Assembly: GCA_037576195.1 (NCBI GenBank)
Contig: CM075101.1
Coordinates: 34,658,001 to 34,722,000 of the forward strand
Reading direction: 5' to 3'
Origin: Phytoseiulus persimilis
Lineage: Eukaryota; Arthropoda; Arachnida; Mesostigmata; Phytoseiidae
Length of the DNA stretch: 64,000 nucleotides
Part shown: positions 24,435-37,293 of the stretch, one piece after another
Layout: every line of letters starts with the position of its first letter
Numbering within the stretch: position 1 is the first letter of the stretch
Program-made: the position numbers and the translations under genes
Notes under the pieces: generated by a model
The model's database searches: none
What the model saw: only the letters and a program-made list of their open reading frames with translations
Told to the model about the DNA's origin: nothing

Positions 24435-26978
24435 TGATTCCGGATTAAACGATGCAGCTTGTCGAGTGAATTCTGAGTGTTGGTACCACCTTTCATCAGT
24501 CAGTCTTGCTCATAGATCGTTCCCGGTAATGAAATCAGCCAGGAGGAGGCAAACCATGTCAAAAAGAAGGCCGAACACGCCTGTTCAACCTTCCTAATGA
24601 TGATCATTGTAGTCAAGGTCTCTGCTCCGATCTAAAGTTTCGGGTGGGGACCGACGGCTTCCTTGGTCCTTCGCTATCGCTGAGCGGGACTGATTTCACG
24701 GAGCGAAAAGGTAGCTATCCAAACTCCCGCAGTGGAGAGATCATAATGGATGTGGGGCAAGCGTCCCAGGGACAGTGACCGGTTGTGGAACACTTCGGTT
24801 TCACAGTGTTCGGGACGCCGAGAGGAACGTTTCACGAATGTTTTTGCTCATTGAGACCATAGATCGTAACGTGAATTCCAGTTGGATGCAACTGCAAATC
24901 CAGCATACGACTGCCTGATTCTCGAGATGTCCGAAATTTGGATAAATCCCAAAACTCGTCAGTATCCCATATCTGGTACTTGCGAAGACTTTGCGAGGAC
25001 CATAGATCTCTGTTGCTCGCTGTAGTCCTCCCGAGATTCGACTCAGCGTCGCCTCTCCGTTCGCCGCTATTTCCTCTCGCTCTCCCGTTTCCAATGATTC
25101 TCGACGCAGTGATCCACCCCTCGGGCCTTACACTTCCCTTCAATTTTGGACCCCTTGTGAGGAGCAGGGTGAGGATATCCCCCTTGGCACGAATATTTCC
25201 GTCAGCCCCACGGGATCCCATTATAATGATGATGGTCATCATCATCCGTTGGCCCCCATCATGCGCCACTGACCGCAGTGCTCTCAACTATGAAAGACTC
25301 AGCTTCGATGTGACGTGGACGCTCGTGCCAGCACGCGCTCGTGGTGTTGTACAACCCCCGTTGTCTTTGGCGGAAGTCAATTGAGCCGCTGCTTTCGCTG
25401 TCGTTGTCGCGCGGGAAAGTGAGGCTCGATGATCCCCGGAGATTCAGTGAGGCGAACACCAACAAGAGCATTGTCGTGCTATTCAGCGTCGTCAGGCAGC
25501 CACTAACGGTAGCCAAGCCTATCTCGTTACCTGCACGTGAAAGTATCCGCAACTATGCGAGCCATGAGTGTCTGCGTCTGAGAGCCTCACACAGACCGGA
25601 GAAAGGATGAATTCTGTACCGAAGAGGAAGAAACCCTTTTGAACGAAACCGAGCGAAACCTCTGCGGCCCGCCGTGGTCGCCGCAGGCATTGCCTCTCAC
25701 AGATTGCAGGATAAAATCCAGAAGAGACTCTCCTGACTCCCATTCACGGGCTACCAAGCTTTGCTTCTCTCCATTTCCCGGCCGAACCCCAAGCAGACCG
25801 GCGAGCACGCAGGCTCCAGAGCACGTCGAGTGAGCAAGCGGGCTTCCTCGAAGCGATCGGCTCTAAACGCGGCACCCCGCGTTGAGAGGTACCCGAGTCG
25901 GTTCTGCCCAGACAGTTTCATAAGCCTGCTCCATGTCTCTGGGATGGCCGCCTCATCGTCAGAGCGGTCACGGACAAGATCCGAAAACATTCTCCAAGTC
26001 GCAGGAATGTCTGTCAGAATGGAGCACATCGAGCTGGAAAATCGGAAAGCGCTTCAACTGTTTCAAATACCTCGTTATCGAAATCTGATTGGTCACATTA
26101 CCTCACAACACCTCTCGTGGCTCCGGAAAAATGTTGGTCATACGGAGTTCTCATCCGAAGCTCTCTTCGGATGGACCTCACCACGAAGATACGATCCACC
26201 TCGAGCTACGATAGCCATGCGCGCCAGCTTCATGCGTTCATGCACCCTCCCTCAATTACGCTACTTCCTCGACTAGGTCGTTGACATAGAATCACCAAAT
26301 CATTCAAGAAAGGGGCAGCTGGACTCGAGCATTTTGGAAGACGTCCCGCGTGTTCGTTACTATAGAAACTGAAGGGGTCAACGAGTCAGCGTGAGTCAAG
26401 AAGTCTTCAGGATCGCGGAAGATGCGGACGAACGGAGAAAGGCTGAACTGGTTGACACATGGGTTCGGAGTCAGAAAAAAGTGACCTATCGTCAGAGAGA
26501 GAGAGAGAAGTTACGCCTCATCACTAACGAGGCTAATTCCAGGGTTTGGGAAATTCACTAACTCTAAATTTCTGATGAGATCTGTTTCCATGGTGAACAT
26601 TTCTGCGGCGCCGGCGTTAGGTTCGCTCCTTCGGGCACTGGCCAATCCGAAAAACAGATCACTTGATCAAAATGATCGTCTCATTAGATAGACGACGCTT
26701 GGTTCTTTCCTTCCGTCAAATCATCCGCCGAAGCTAATCCGAGTCTGTCGGTGTTACAGCTGACGAATTAGTGTCTCCACAGCATTTGTTCCAACCCGGT
26801 CAGTTATCAGGAGTTTTCGCAGCTGAAATCGGCCCGGAGCCACTATGGGTATATTTCGATTCCGCTTCGCTACGAGGACTAGGCACCCGCGGTCAAACCC
26901 TCACGTCGACGAATTCACGACGCGGCACACACCTCTGCCGTCGTTCTGTAGATTGCAATTGAGGTGAAGCACAAGAAT
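24435..26978. other. No recognisable gene; GA microsatellite
   Basis: Overlapping chance-length frames only (for example 25761-26276, 171 codons, with no motif). A GA dinucleotide run lies at 26493-26509. A short palindrome of ATGATGATG/TCATCATCAT type lies near 25224-25247. Confidence 0.45.
26493..26509. repeat. GA dinucleotide repeat
   Basis: About eight GA units. Confidence 0.85.
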
Positions 26979-27407
26979 ATGGCACAGGCTGCAAGACACA
27001 AAGTGCGTCAAATCCAGACACTCCCCTACGGAACAATCATCCGATTCGATGGCGTCGACGCATTTCTCTTTCTGAGAAACGCGTGTTCAACATCCGAGTT
27101 CCGTGCTGTGGTTTGGGCTTGGCACAATCGGACTTCCATCTCATTTGCGAGCAGGCACAACTCGGATGACATCGCCTTCATGATGTTGCTCCAAGTGTGG
27201 AGTTTTTTTAGAGCCCGAATCGACGGTGACCGCGTCCAGCTGATTATTATAATTCACATTACCTCCTTACATCATTTTCCAGCATCGCCTGTCGTGAGCA
27301 GTGATCCCGATATAACCACGATTCCGCGTGAAAATCCGAGAGAGAACTGGCGAACTTTGGGAGAATTCTCTCCTGGGTTGTTGGATGGGGCTGACCCAGA
27401 AGCATGA
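26979..27407 (+). CDS. Candidate gene of unknown function with a possible 57-nt intron
   Basis: No family was recognised. The ATG at 26979 has a strong context (A at -3, G at +4), and a frame runs to a TGA at 27405-27407, 142 codons, with no competing long frame over most of it. Composition is protein-like rather than Ser/Arg-rich, with runs such as TLPYGTIIRFDGVDAFLFL and EFRAVVWAWHN. Codons 84-102 turn suddenly AT- and pyrimidine-rich. That stretch begins GTGACC at 27226 and ends CATCATTTTCCAG at 27282, a good acceptor. It fits a retained-phase 57-nt GT-AG intron, whose removal would leave about 123 residues. The tail (PRENPRENWRTLGEF) looks soluble. There is no signal peptide or clear domain. 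It could still be chance. Confidence 0.33.
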   Translation: MAQAARHKVRQIQTLPYGTIIRFDGVDAFLFLRNACSTSEFRAVVWAWHNRTSISFASRHNSDDIAFMMLLQVWSFFRARIDGDRVQLIIIIHITSLHHFPASPVVSSDPDITTIPRENPRENWRTLGEFSPGLLDGADPEA

Positions 27408-27732
27408 GTAGCAGGCCTCAGCTTATGCGAGGGATCCAATCCCCACCACTCGTGCCCCTGGCAACCGTTCATTCGCATCGAGCGTAGTTCGTGGGGTTCC
27501 CATATAACGACGCAGGATTAGGTTTACATAGACTTCTAGACTACGGAGTCAAGACGGATCGTGTTGCCCTCAGTCAGCCAGCCGCAAATAACTCCGAGCG
27601 ACCGAAAGCATACAAGGAGCGAACTTATCGTGTATTCGACGCAGATGATGCATATTTCCAGAAGAGTATTCTGCGATAAAGAGCTCGGACGAAACGCCGA
27701 AATATGTGGCCGCCCGACCATGTACTGGAGTA

Positions 27733-28040
27733 CAGTACAACCTCGATTATTTCAACAAACTGATGCTAAGAAAAGTTGAAATAATCGAGAGATGACAAAA
27801 TCACCCACATTCTCGGACTCCGCAACCGATTCGGGAATGAGAGTCAGAGCTCGAACGCTAACCGATGCAGAATGATACGAGATATATTGACGATGGAAGA
27901 TTCTGAAGGATGAATTCATCTTCCACATAAAGATACGCTTCCGGTCGACATCCTTCGGCCTGTTCCGCAGAGTTGAAATAATCGAGGTTGAAATGCGAAA
28001 GTTGGAAAGAATCAAAGCTGAAATAATCGAGGTTTTACTG
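27733..28040. mobile_element. pogo/Tigger-like MITE (308 bp)
   Basis: The left end reads CAGTACAACCTCGATTATTT after a TA. The right end reads GAAATAATCGAGGTTTTACTG, so the termini are inverted repeats. CAGTA-AACCTCGATTAT is the type of terminus used by pogo/Tigger elements, which duplicate TA; the right-hand TA appears as TG. The motif TTGAAATAATCGAG, or a one-base variant of it, occurs again internally at about 27776, 27974 and 28017, so both ends carry subterminal repeats. No transposase is encoded; it would have been moved in trans. Confidence 0.75.
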
Positions 28041-31000
28041 TGTATCGACCAGGGACGTTTCATCCCGTTGACGTAGGATACGTCATCGCCCGCAACTTTT
28101 TTTGGGAATCAAACGGAAATCTATGACGGATACAGAGTAGTCTCGTTTCGATGAATTTCCCTGCTGATTGTTTGAGGAAAGCCTATCCAGCTCATGTCTT
28201 CTACCTCAGCGACCGACGCAGCAGATATTCCCCTAGGAAAACTCCGAATCTCTCGAACTCCATCTCGCTTCAGTTCTGGGGCTCTCCAGGACAGAGGAGG
28301 CGGACGCCAAAAACGTCACAAGCGTCCCCAGATGAGGTGACCAGGCTGTCAGGCTTCAAGGCTTGCTGTGTTCGAACAAGAACTCGATTTGCGCCTTGCG
28401 GCTGGAACAATCGAAAGATGTCGTTCCGGCCGTAGAAATATAACAAAGCAAGACATGAAGCAAGCTTGAATCGCATCGTCGCTCATCTTAATGGCAACTG
28501 ACGTGGCGTCAAACATGAAACGTACAAATGACACATAGACCCACAGGGGGGCCGTCGACACTGAGTTCTGTTGCCTAAGTGAATTGGCACCCAGACGAAG
28601 GAGCAGATTGAGAGAAAGCAGACGAACGACTGGAGGGGGCACGAGAACGGAATCTAATTCGTCAGCTGGATGTGTCGTCAGCAAGCATCAACAATCACTC
28701 CGCAGCGGAAAATCTGACAATGGCAATTAACTGTTCGCGACGTATTTTCGTTCTTACGAAGCTTCGTCGGGGGTCGTTCGCCGTGAACTTACGCTCGAAA
28801 TACATCCCACGTAAAGGTCAGAGGGTTTACGCTCCATTCTTGAATCGCCGCGCAGAATGGGAAATTGCGTGATGCAGCGGCGGGCCTTCTGACGGAGTCA
28901 AGAATGCGATAGATCCGATCATATGCTTCGGCGGCATCGAGAAAAGGCATATGAGGCCTTTCTTTTGGTCTTTTGCAGTTACTATCGCCTTTGTCAGGAT
29001 GAGCATGTTATCCTGACCTCGTCGATTCCTTCCAAACACATTCTGTATCTGTGACAGCTGATTGCTTTCCCCTGCACATTCCTGTATGTCTCCTCAATAT
29101 TTTGCTGAATACTCTATGCGAGACGTCGGTCACCGTTATGGGTCGGCCTGTGAATGTGGCCCTTCCATTGAACTCGGTTCTTCAACCAGTGAAATTCTTC
29201 CCTCCCTCCATTCCGCCTGCACTTCGTGGTTGCCTCCAAAAATTCGATCTAATTTTTTGAATACATATGCATATCCAACCTCCTCAAACTCCTTGAGATA
29301 CCCTCGCCGGTATCTTATCCGGTCCTGTCGCTGGTTTTTGAGATATTCCCGTCAGGGTGGCTCGAACGAAATCTATCGGATGGGCTTCCCCTTCCCAGTA
29401 GAACACATCATGTGCAGTCGGCGGGCACGAAGCCGCCTCGGTGTGTTTCTAATAGCTCAAAATATCTCCTGGATCGATGTTCTCATTTCTTCCACGTAAT
29501 CGTTTTCTTCGTCATGGTACTAGATACGAGAACCCGACGGATTCCCCCCACTGTGTTCAACGATTTCGGTAATGAAACTCTTCCCTCTACCCCTCAACAT
29601 TGCTCCAAAATCTCGTTGTGTCCCTAGAGAACTCCAAGTGGAGATCTTTGGTATGAGTTTTGAATGCGAAAATAAGACCTGAACGTTCCAAGGAGTTTTC
29701 TAAGACGGGACCTAGACGAAGAATGTGATCAAAAATGAGCATCACAGTGAGCTGGACAGAAGGTGACCCCATTATTCTCTCCCAACTAGCATCGTAAGGG
29801 ATTAGAAATTGAAGAAAACAACCTAACGACCCTTCAGAGCCCATTGAGGCGAACAAATTCCCTCTGGGACTTCATCGTCTATCTTGAGAGCCTCCAAGAT
29901 AATGAATTTCTGTTTTCCGTTGAACGTGAACGCAGGTCTATTCAGAGCCCAAGGGGTTCTTCTTGGGAAGCTCGCGAATCCAGTTTACAGAGTTTTGCCA
30001 GTGTGAGTTTGGATACCTCCAGAATGAGCAGCATCGGGGTGAGTTTCTTGAACTTCGAACCCACATCCTCGGGGTTGACCTGTTCCTCTCAGCTGTTCCT
30101 GCTTTGTGCCTTGATATGCCTCCTCGTAGTGCGAACGCAGCGGATCGAAAAAACGTTTGGGTGGATGAGGTTGCAAAATCAGAGGACTCTGGTTGATCAC
30201 ATTGGATTCAGGGCTGAAACTCCAGAAATTTGACGGTGCCAAAGTGGGAGAAACATGTTATGAGGCGGGACGCACACGGAGAGATTGAGCTCGGACGAGG
30301 AGAAACCTACTGTGTCAAATCGTCGGCTACCTGGAGTACAACTTCGGTGAGCGATCGTGGTGAGACACTCGCATGCCTTCCGAAAGGGTCGAACCTTTGA
30401 ATGAGACACTCTGTCGTAAAGAACATCATAAACCGATCTAAGCCACCGACCTGATTGACTTCCCGGCCCAGACTCGTGAATATCTACTCGTGTTGACCCC
30501 AGGACATTTCCAACTGGTGCGCTCGTCCTTGGTGGAAGTCCTGACAGCAGATAACAATGTCCCACTGGAGTCTGGCGCCAAAGTTAACATACTTCTCAAT
30601 GCCACCCGGAGTCGAAACAGAGTCCGTCGACGTTGGAACTAACTCTCGATAAAGGAAAATGAACTGAGCCGCCTGATACTAACGAACATGTTTTTCAACG
30701 TGGGCTTACATTCTACCGGCGGGGGTTCGCGTGTTGCGCCGGAAGCTAGCCGCAACGAAACTGAAACCATCCAGAGTTGTGCTTTGTGGCACTGTCGAGA
30801 AGCGAACATCACTCGTTCTGCCGTCAGCGGCTCTCGTCGATGATACCGGTCGTTAATGAGATCGATGGGGAACGTAAAGCCATCTGGAACCATTTTCATC
30901 TATTTAACTTGACCCCGATTTTTTTTTCGGCTCGAGCTCGAGTTTTCTTTGTGTGCGTCGGCGTTCAGAACAGGTTTTTCTCTGGCTTGGGGCTTGTCCT

Positions 31001-34000
31001 CGTCGAATATTTTGGAACTTGCTCCTGCGACTTGAATAATCCAATGTCACCTACGACAGTTCTTCAACTGTCTGAACTTTCTTCCGACCTGTGTATCGCA
31101 CTGTGTTTCGTAGGAGGGTCCATATCACATAACCTCGAGGGATTTGGTTGGAAGAATTCACTTCAAAGTTGCTCATTTCTGAGGTATTCGATCTCACCTT
31201 GGCGACCCTTTGGAAACTCTTCGAAGCCGGCGAGTCTCGCTCAACGCTAATCCACAAAATTGTATTATGCCATTAAGACTCACCGAGGCGGCTTTGAGCC
31301 CACCGATTGGACACAATGTGTTCTGTTGAGAAGGGCAACCCGATCCAATCGATATACTTCGATCCCCAGGCCGGAGGCCCTTTAGAACGACGTTGGCATG
31401 CGTCTGATTCCTCGATTTCGCGGAATGCCGCGGCGATAACGCCGTTCGTTCATTCGATCCCGCCTCCGGTCGAACCCACTCGACTCCGTCCAAAGCTCGC
31501 ATTGGTTTCATTGGTCATGGATCTATTTCGGCTCGCGAGGATCGCGACGAGGGCTTGTTTGTCTGTATTGTTTTATTCAAATCTCTCCTACAGCTCATCG
31601 ACATTTCCTCTGATTCCCTTAGTTTGGGGAAGAGAGCGATGATATTTCGGCACTTGCCTCGCTCCGATGGCCAGCACTGTGCGGGACTTGTTCCGTCGCG
31701 CCGTTGTTCCTCCTCATTAGCGTCGACAGTAACATTTTTTCTCGACAAGGATTCCCTTCTGGATGAATGCATTAAGCCTGCGTTTGTCGTCGTCGTCGTC
31801 AATGTTGCACTGCTTGTTGCGTTTGCCGTTGTCAGCTGGGGCTTGAAGTATGGAAGAGCGAGAGTGACCGCGGTGAACGATTGCCACTGGTTGACTCAAG
31901 GAAGATATTGGCGGAACGCTGCAAGCAAATACTGCGCACTTGAGAGATTCAGGATGATGAGACTCGTGTCTCACGCAAGCACGATACGTCGTGACTGATG
32001 CCGATGCGCGCGTGTCGATGCGGTTCAGAGTCGTGGGCAGAGCTCGGCTTGTTCGTTGGGTAGGACAGATCTCAACGACAGGACTGTAAGGAGCCTTGGG
32101 AGAACACTACTTGGTTGGAACTTCGGGATCTCAGGCCCCGCTCTATTCAGGACTTTTTTGTCAGAGCGAGTTTTGGAAGGAATTCCACTCTACATGTATG
32201 AACGAAATTTATCACAGAATCCAGCAGACGGCATTGTTCTTTTGGGAGAGTTGGTGAGGGCCTCTGCGGAATGGTCGCATGGAAGTGGATTCGGTCACTA
32301 GGAAGTCCCTCCGAGGAACGAGACACGCTTCGATGCATCTTTCATCACGAGGGAATCGACACATATTCTGCTCTCTCACTCTCTCTCTCTCCCGCTCTCC
32401 CTCTCTCTCGTTCGATACGTAATTGGAAGTTTCCGACGGTATGCATGAGGTTTACTCTCGGTCGGGGTGTATTTCCCCTGTTGACCACTGCCTGAGGTGG
32501 GAAGTTTTCGACAATCGGCGTGTTCTCCCCACGATTCGACCGACGAGATCTTGATTCCACCGGGTAATTTGCAATTATAGCCGTGGTAGTTGGCGCTGAG
32601 GAGCTACCGCGGCACCCAGTAGCTCTCGCTATTTCGATCCGAGATGACCCAAGATAAAGGAAGCCTAAAAGCTCTCGACGGTTGTCGTTCACCCTTGGAC
32701 ATTTTGCAGCACGAAGACGGTGAGCGTCGCGAGGCTCCAAACCAATTTCGCGAAGCGAGCATGATACGATGTGATTTCCGAGCTCCTTCTGCAGGTAAAT
32801 GAGAGTCTTCTGAGGACCTCGGTTTCGAGGAGGATTTCGTCGACAGATATCAAAGGGAAGAGAAACATCTGCGCACAGGGCTGGAGCTGGGGGAAGCTTC
32901 ACCATCACCGTGCAAGGCTCTCGGAATGTTCATTCGGGTCTCCCTGTCACTTGCTCATCCCCATCGGACCTTCCGCCGCAACAACGAACATAAAGCTGAT
33001 AACAAACATCACCGAGAGATGCCCCGCTCTGCCAGCCGAGAAGACAAACGATGCAGAAGTTGATTCTCGTCTGTGCCGCTGCCATCGAGTTCAATAATCG
33101 CCATTCGTTGTCAAAATTGTTTTCGCTGAGCTCCGTGCGGGATTATTTATTGAGCGTGCAAGTAACACGACCCGCCCTAGCTTCGCCGAGAGGAGCTACC
33201 GAAGCTCTTCGGAGCCGCGGAGTCGAACTTATCATCTTCATTTGTCTTAATAATCACTAACGGGAAGAGTCCTTGATACTCCCTCGGAAAGCATTTGGGA
33301 ATGTAGGTGATTCCGGAACGTGTCGGTTGCCACGAGGGTTTTCTCGCCCGCAAGACTCCCTGCCGACCAACTTGATTGACGGGACAACGCGATCAAACGT
33401 CGTGAATACGTCTTGGAAAGCCCGTTCCTACGAGGGGGAAGCTCCCGAGTCGATGGTCTCGGCCCCTCTGAGCGAATCAACGTCCGAAAGACTAACCGCG
33501 AGGAAGGCCAACGCTGCCTGAGAATCAAAACCTCACGGGAGCGTGTTTCTGAAATCGAGTTCCTCCGAATGATTCCGGAATGGATGGAATTGTAATGACT
33601 GTTCTTTCATGTCCTCTCGACGCTTCCGGAGAGAGGTTTCCTCGCGTGGAACGTGGATTGACGAATGATGATATTTTCCTCTTTTTGAATCCCGGCCGAG
33701 GACGGCTAGGCCCTCTCTGCCTCAACAAGGCCCCACTCAACCTAGTTTCTTATGCGTATCCAGAGTCGGATACGCGAGGATTACATTCATGGTCTACCAC
33801 TGAGTGATATCACGACGCTGTGAATATTTTCCTCGGCTCAGACGGGGGAGACACCTCAAACAGTGAGGAAGAAAAATGAAAAAACGTTATTCAAACTTTC
33901 TGCATCGCTCTTAGCTTGAATGAGGCTTCTAGCTCCTCCGATTCATCTGAGAGATTGTGACAACCGAGACGGGTATTAAAGCTTCATTTTCATCGACTCT

Positions 34001-34002
34001 CC
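28041..34002. other. No defensible gene; CT microsatellite
   Basis: A CT/CTC-rich run lies at 32370-32410. The minus strand of 29.1-30.6 kb reads in places like a decayed retroelement polyprotein (FWSNVEG; GYLKEFEEVGYAYVFKKLD), but no catalytic motif is present and it was not accepted. Other frames (for example 32345-32908 minus, 187 codons) have no recognisable content. Confidence 0.4.
32370..32410. repeat. CT-rich microsatellite
   Basis: About 40 bases of CT and CCCT repeats with few interruptions. Confidence 0.85.
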
Positions 34003-34311
34003 TCACATGGAGCGTGTGGCGCTCTTCGCAGCACGTGCGGAACCAGTGCCTGAACCGCCGCTCGAAGAGGTAGCTTTCCTTGATGAGCCCGAGGGGTCTC
34101 TGTGGCTGTCCATTGAACCGCGGGAGCCGTGTCCTGCTCTTCCAGTTGAGGGCGGCGACCCAGATCCAGGCCCTGAACCCCCGCCTCCTGGCATGGGTCC
34201 TCCTGTCGGGGAAGCACCTCCTGATGAAGCCTTAGTTGAACTATCTTCGCCGTTGCTGGGCAGGCAAACGAAGGCCGCAACTAAAAAGATCGTTAGAAGT
34301 AGAAGTTTCAT
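34003..34311 (-). CDS. Small secreted Gly/Ser-rich protein
   Basis: 102 residues from an ATG at 34309-34311. The N terminus is a textbook signal peptide: M-K, then a Leu/Ile/Val/Ala/Phe core (LLLLTIFLVAAFV), then a polar CLPSNG with likely cleavage near SNG|ED. The remaining roughly 80 residues are low-complexity Gly, Ser, Pro, Thr and Ala with scattered Arg and Lys (GGPMPGGGGSGPGSGSPPST) and no Cys. It is thus predicted to be secreted and unstructured, of the sort found in cuticle, silk-like or salivary secretions of arthropods; the role is inference. No enzyme motif is seen. A TTTAAA at 34367-34372 lies about 56 bp upstream of the ATG, at TATA-box distance from a short 5' UTR. The stop overlaps CAT|GTGAGG, so a spliced extension is possible. 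The overlapping plus frame is its shadow. Confidence 0.55.
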   Translation of the reverse strand: MKLLLLTIFLVAAFVCLPSNGEDSSTKASSGGASPTGGPMPGGGGSGPGSGSPPSTGRAGHGSRGSMDSHRDPSGSSRKATSSSGGSGTGSARAAKSATRSM

Positions 34312-34366
34312 CTGTCCCCTTGTGCTTCGAGGCAGCTATTGCAGAACTCAGTTCGAGGCGGACGCC

Positions 34367-34372
34367 TTTAAA
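34367..34372 (-). promoter_or_regulatory. Possible TATA box for the secreted-protein gene
   Basis: A palindromic TTTAAA about 56 bp upstream of the start codon on the coding strand. It would place transcription start about 25-30 bp above the ATG. Only position and sequence support it. Confidence 0.2.
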
Positions 34373-37285
34373 GCTACGCTGAGATCAACGCTTTTCTATT
34401 GTGAGTTTTGTCACAATGGAAAGGAGTTCTGTGATTGGCTTGCGACACGGTTCGACCGCGGCCGAACCAGTCGGCCATTCAGTCCGCTGAGCAGACGGTC
34501 GGCCGGTCGCTGAAAGCGAGTTTCTTTGTCGCATGGTGCCTAAGCGTAGCGGGTGTTGACGATTTCAGGTTTGTTCGGACGTTTCAAAGAGCTCTCGAAA
34601 AGAGGCGATGCAACGGATCAGTGAGTCCGTGGCAAATCCATTTGAGACACGACGATCAACCGTCGAAAAAGACGTTCCATCCGAGGATGTCATGCGCTAC
34701 ACACGTGGAATCAGGCGGAATACATTTGCTACGCCACGTGTATCGACCTCAATCGCCGGTCCACCCGCCGAGCGGATGCGGTTGCGCTCGTTTCCAAAGG
34801 CCCTCCAGATTTGCTTGCTGCGCACAAACAGAGGGAGTATCAAACTGTGCCCGACATTGAGGTCCTGAACTGACTTCCAACTAGATGAAACAGGGGAGAC
34901 AGTGCGCAGTATGCGATACTTCCGCGTTTGTGCACGACCGAGCTCTCAACTCTGGGCGTTTTATTCAAGGAGGATCGAGAATTGCTCGAAGGCACAACAT
35001 CTTCCCGACACCCATGGCGGAACCGATTTCGGGCAGCACTTGGAGCTGCGCTCCAGAAATGGAGACCGAGGCTCATCGCGCGGGAGTTCATACTCAACAT
35101 GTCGTCGTCGACCGTTCCCAGATCACCAACTCGTCCTTGGAATCCTCCGATTTTGTTGTCTATACCGGCCTTTCGTGGATAGTTATATCGATCTCTGCCG
35201 CCGGAGGCCTGGGAAGCGTTCACAACAATAACTAAGCGAACGAGGCCAGCTGTCCGTCAGGCTCCTGCTTCGCGACTTCCAGAACCAAGTTCGAGGGAAC
35301 GCACCTCTTCCCGAGGCCTCAATATCTTGGACATTCTCGATCCTGTACTCAACCCTCTTGCTGACAAGACTGTCTCCTCACGCCTCTGTCATGCTCACTG
35401 AATTGAGATATCATTCGAGTGTCTGCAAGCCATTCGACGAAGAATCTCTCCAGACCGAATGAGCTCTCGGAAGTTCTTCGAGGGAAAATGGCTCAGAGGT
35501 TGTCGGAAGTTCAGAGGCACAAGTCGGGAGGGTCCGCAATCGGCTGCGAGATCAAGTTCTGTGGGGAAATCTGGAGTTCAGAACCTGTTTCCTGGAGAAT
35601 CGAGGTGCTCAAGACATTACGGAATCACTCCAGGAGGAGAAATGTGATTCAACGAAAGCACTCTTTGAATTCAAGGGAGACTTCTTCTGTGTAGCGGAAA
35701 TGTAGGCATTCTCTATCTGATGGGTCCAACGAGACTTTCTAGGTCAGGTGGGCGACCTCTGAGCCTGAGGCTCCCCGATCATCGTCGATACAGCCGCTTA
35801 TTGTCAGGGAGTTAGTTCATCCAAGTGTCCACGTTGCAAAGTGGCTGATCAAAACTCATCTATCGTCAAACCACGGTTTCGCCTGCTCATGAGACTTAGC
35901 CGTACGTGCACGAGCCTGGTCCGCCGTAACGAACGAACGACGTCGGCCAATGACAAACTTTCCGTGGCAGGCGAGCTCCCCGAACTGCTTTGACTGTGGA
36001 GCGCTCACGACTACAGCCCGATCAAGTGAGGCTGTACGCTCTAGAGCGGAGATACAGTCGGACAGTGGCTACAAGGGCATGTATCACTCGTGCATCGTGC
36101 AGGATCAGAAGTCCAGCAGCGAGTTGTAACAAGTAGTTTAACATTGTTTCTCCTCTCATTGAACATGAAACATGCGCTTTTCCCACTGGCTGAGGAACGT
36201 CAGAGGCTCATGGCTGGGGAAACCTGTCGGACAGGATTCACGTTCCCAGGTCTGTCTTCGCCTCATATCTGAGTTTGAAGGTTCAGAGCGAGCATCTGAG
36301 TTTGTTCGGATGTCGATTAACCGTTCGGTTTTCCGATACTGCTGAAAATGCTTCTCCCTCGGAACGATTTGTATTCGTGGGTGCAGCTTGGTAGGGAGGA
36401 TTCGTGGAAAGATCTCCGAAATATCCTTCCTCTGGGTGACAAACAGGGCAAACGATTGATACGAGGTCTTCTCCTACAATCAACGAACACTCCATACACC
36501 ATCCGAGGAAATCGGGTTTGATACTTCAACCCGTCGACATTGCTCCGTGGCTAATGTGCTCAGTATCAAGTATAGTGAGTCCGCCAAGTGAGTAGGTCAG
36601 ATACCGTCTGTGGTTCCGGAGTCCAATCTTGAAAGATTCAAGGGCAGGACCACTGTGGAATCATTGAGCAAGCCGTCTGCAATTGACGTTGTCTCGAGAG
36701 AATGGACAATTCCAAATCCACGACGAGCATCACAAAAGTTGAGAAGGGTGAGTCTGGCTGTCCCGGGCTTCTGACCATGACAATCTGGGGACGATTACGC
36801 GCGTATATTTTATGGTACGTTGAAGTCGAAGGGGCATATCGAGGTTCTGAGGGTGGATGGATGAGCTTTAATTTACATCATTTGCGACTCCCGACAAGGT
36901 CCAATCACTGTGTGGCTTAGCTGTGTCAACACCTTTCAGATTTGCATCGGAGCGGCTTCCTGTTTGCCAATCCCTGGAGCCGCTCAGTGATGCTTTGTGG
37001 AATCTCTCTTGGGATCCTCAGCCCGATCATGTGAGATTGATTCTGGTGCGAGAAAAAAGACTCCTTGGTAACGGTTCGCTTGCACCTGGAGTGCGTCCAA
37101 AAGGTATAAACTGCCGTGACCTTCATCCGCTGCTCTCCTTCTCTAATACATCCGAATTTCAAGCTCAAGCGAGAAGCCATCGCGTCAGCGGTAGGGATCA
37201 ACAGTAAACCCGTGTCCCCCGCCCCGGACGACTCCTAATACTACAACGAGTGCAGGTTTCGTTTGGAGAGAGCCGAAAAGGGAAA
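34373..37285. other. No recognisable gene
   Basis: Only overlapping frames of chance length (34435-34860, 34885-35235, 35419-35694). No transposon ends or RNA genes were noticed. Confidence 0.45.
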
Positions 37286-37293
37286 CTCTAGAG
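37286..37293. repeat. Left target-site duplication of the hAT MITE
   Basis: CTCTAGAG immediately left of the element, identical to the 8 bases at its right. The 8-bp length is the hAT hallmark. The site is itself palindromic. Confidence 0.88.

Noticed and set aside
29100-30565. Minus-strand strings resembling a BEL/Pao polyprotein
   Set aside because: No protease, RT or integrase motif and no LTRs; scattered short matches only.
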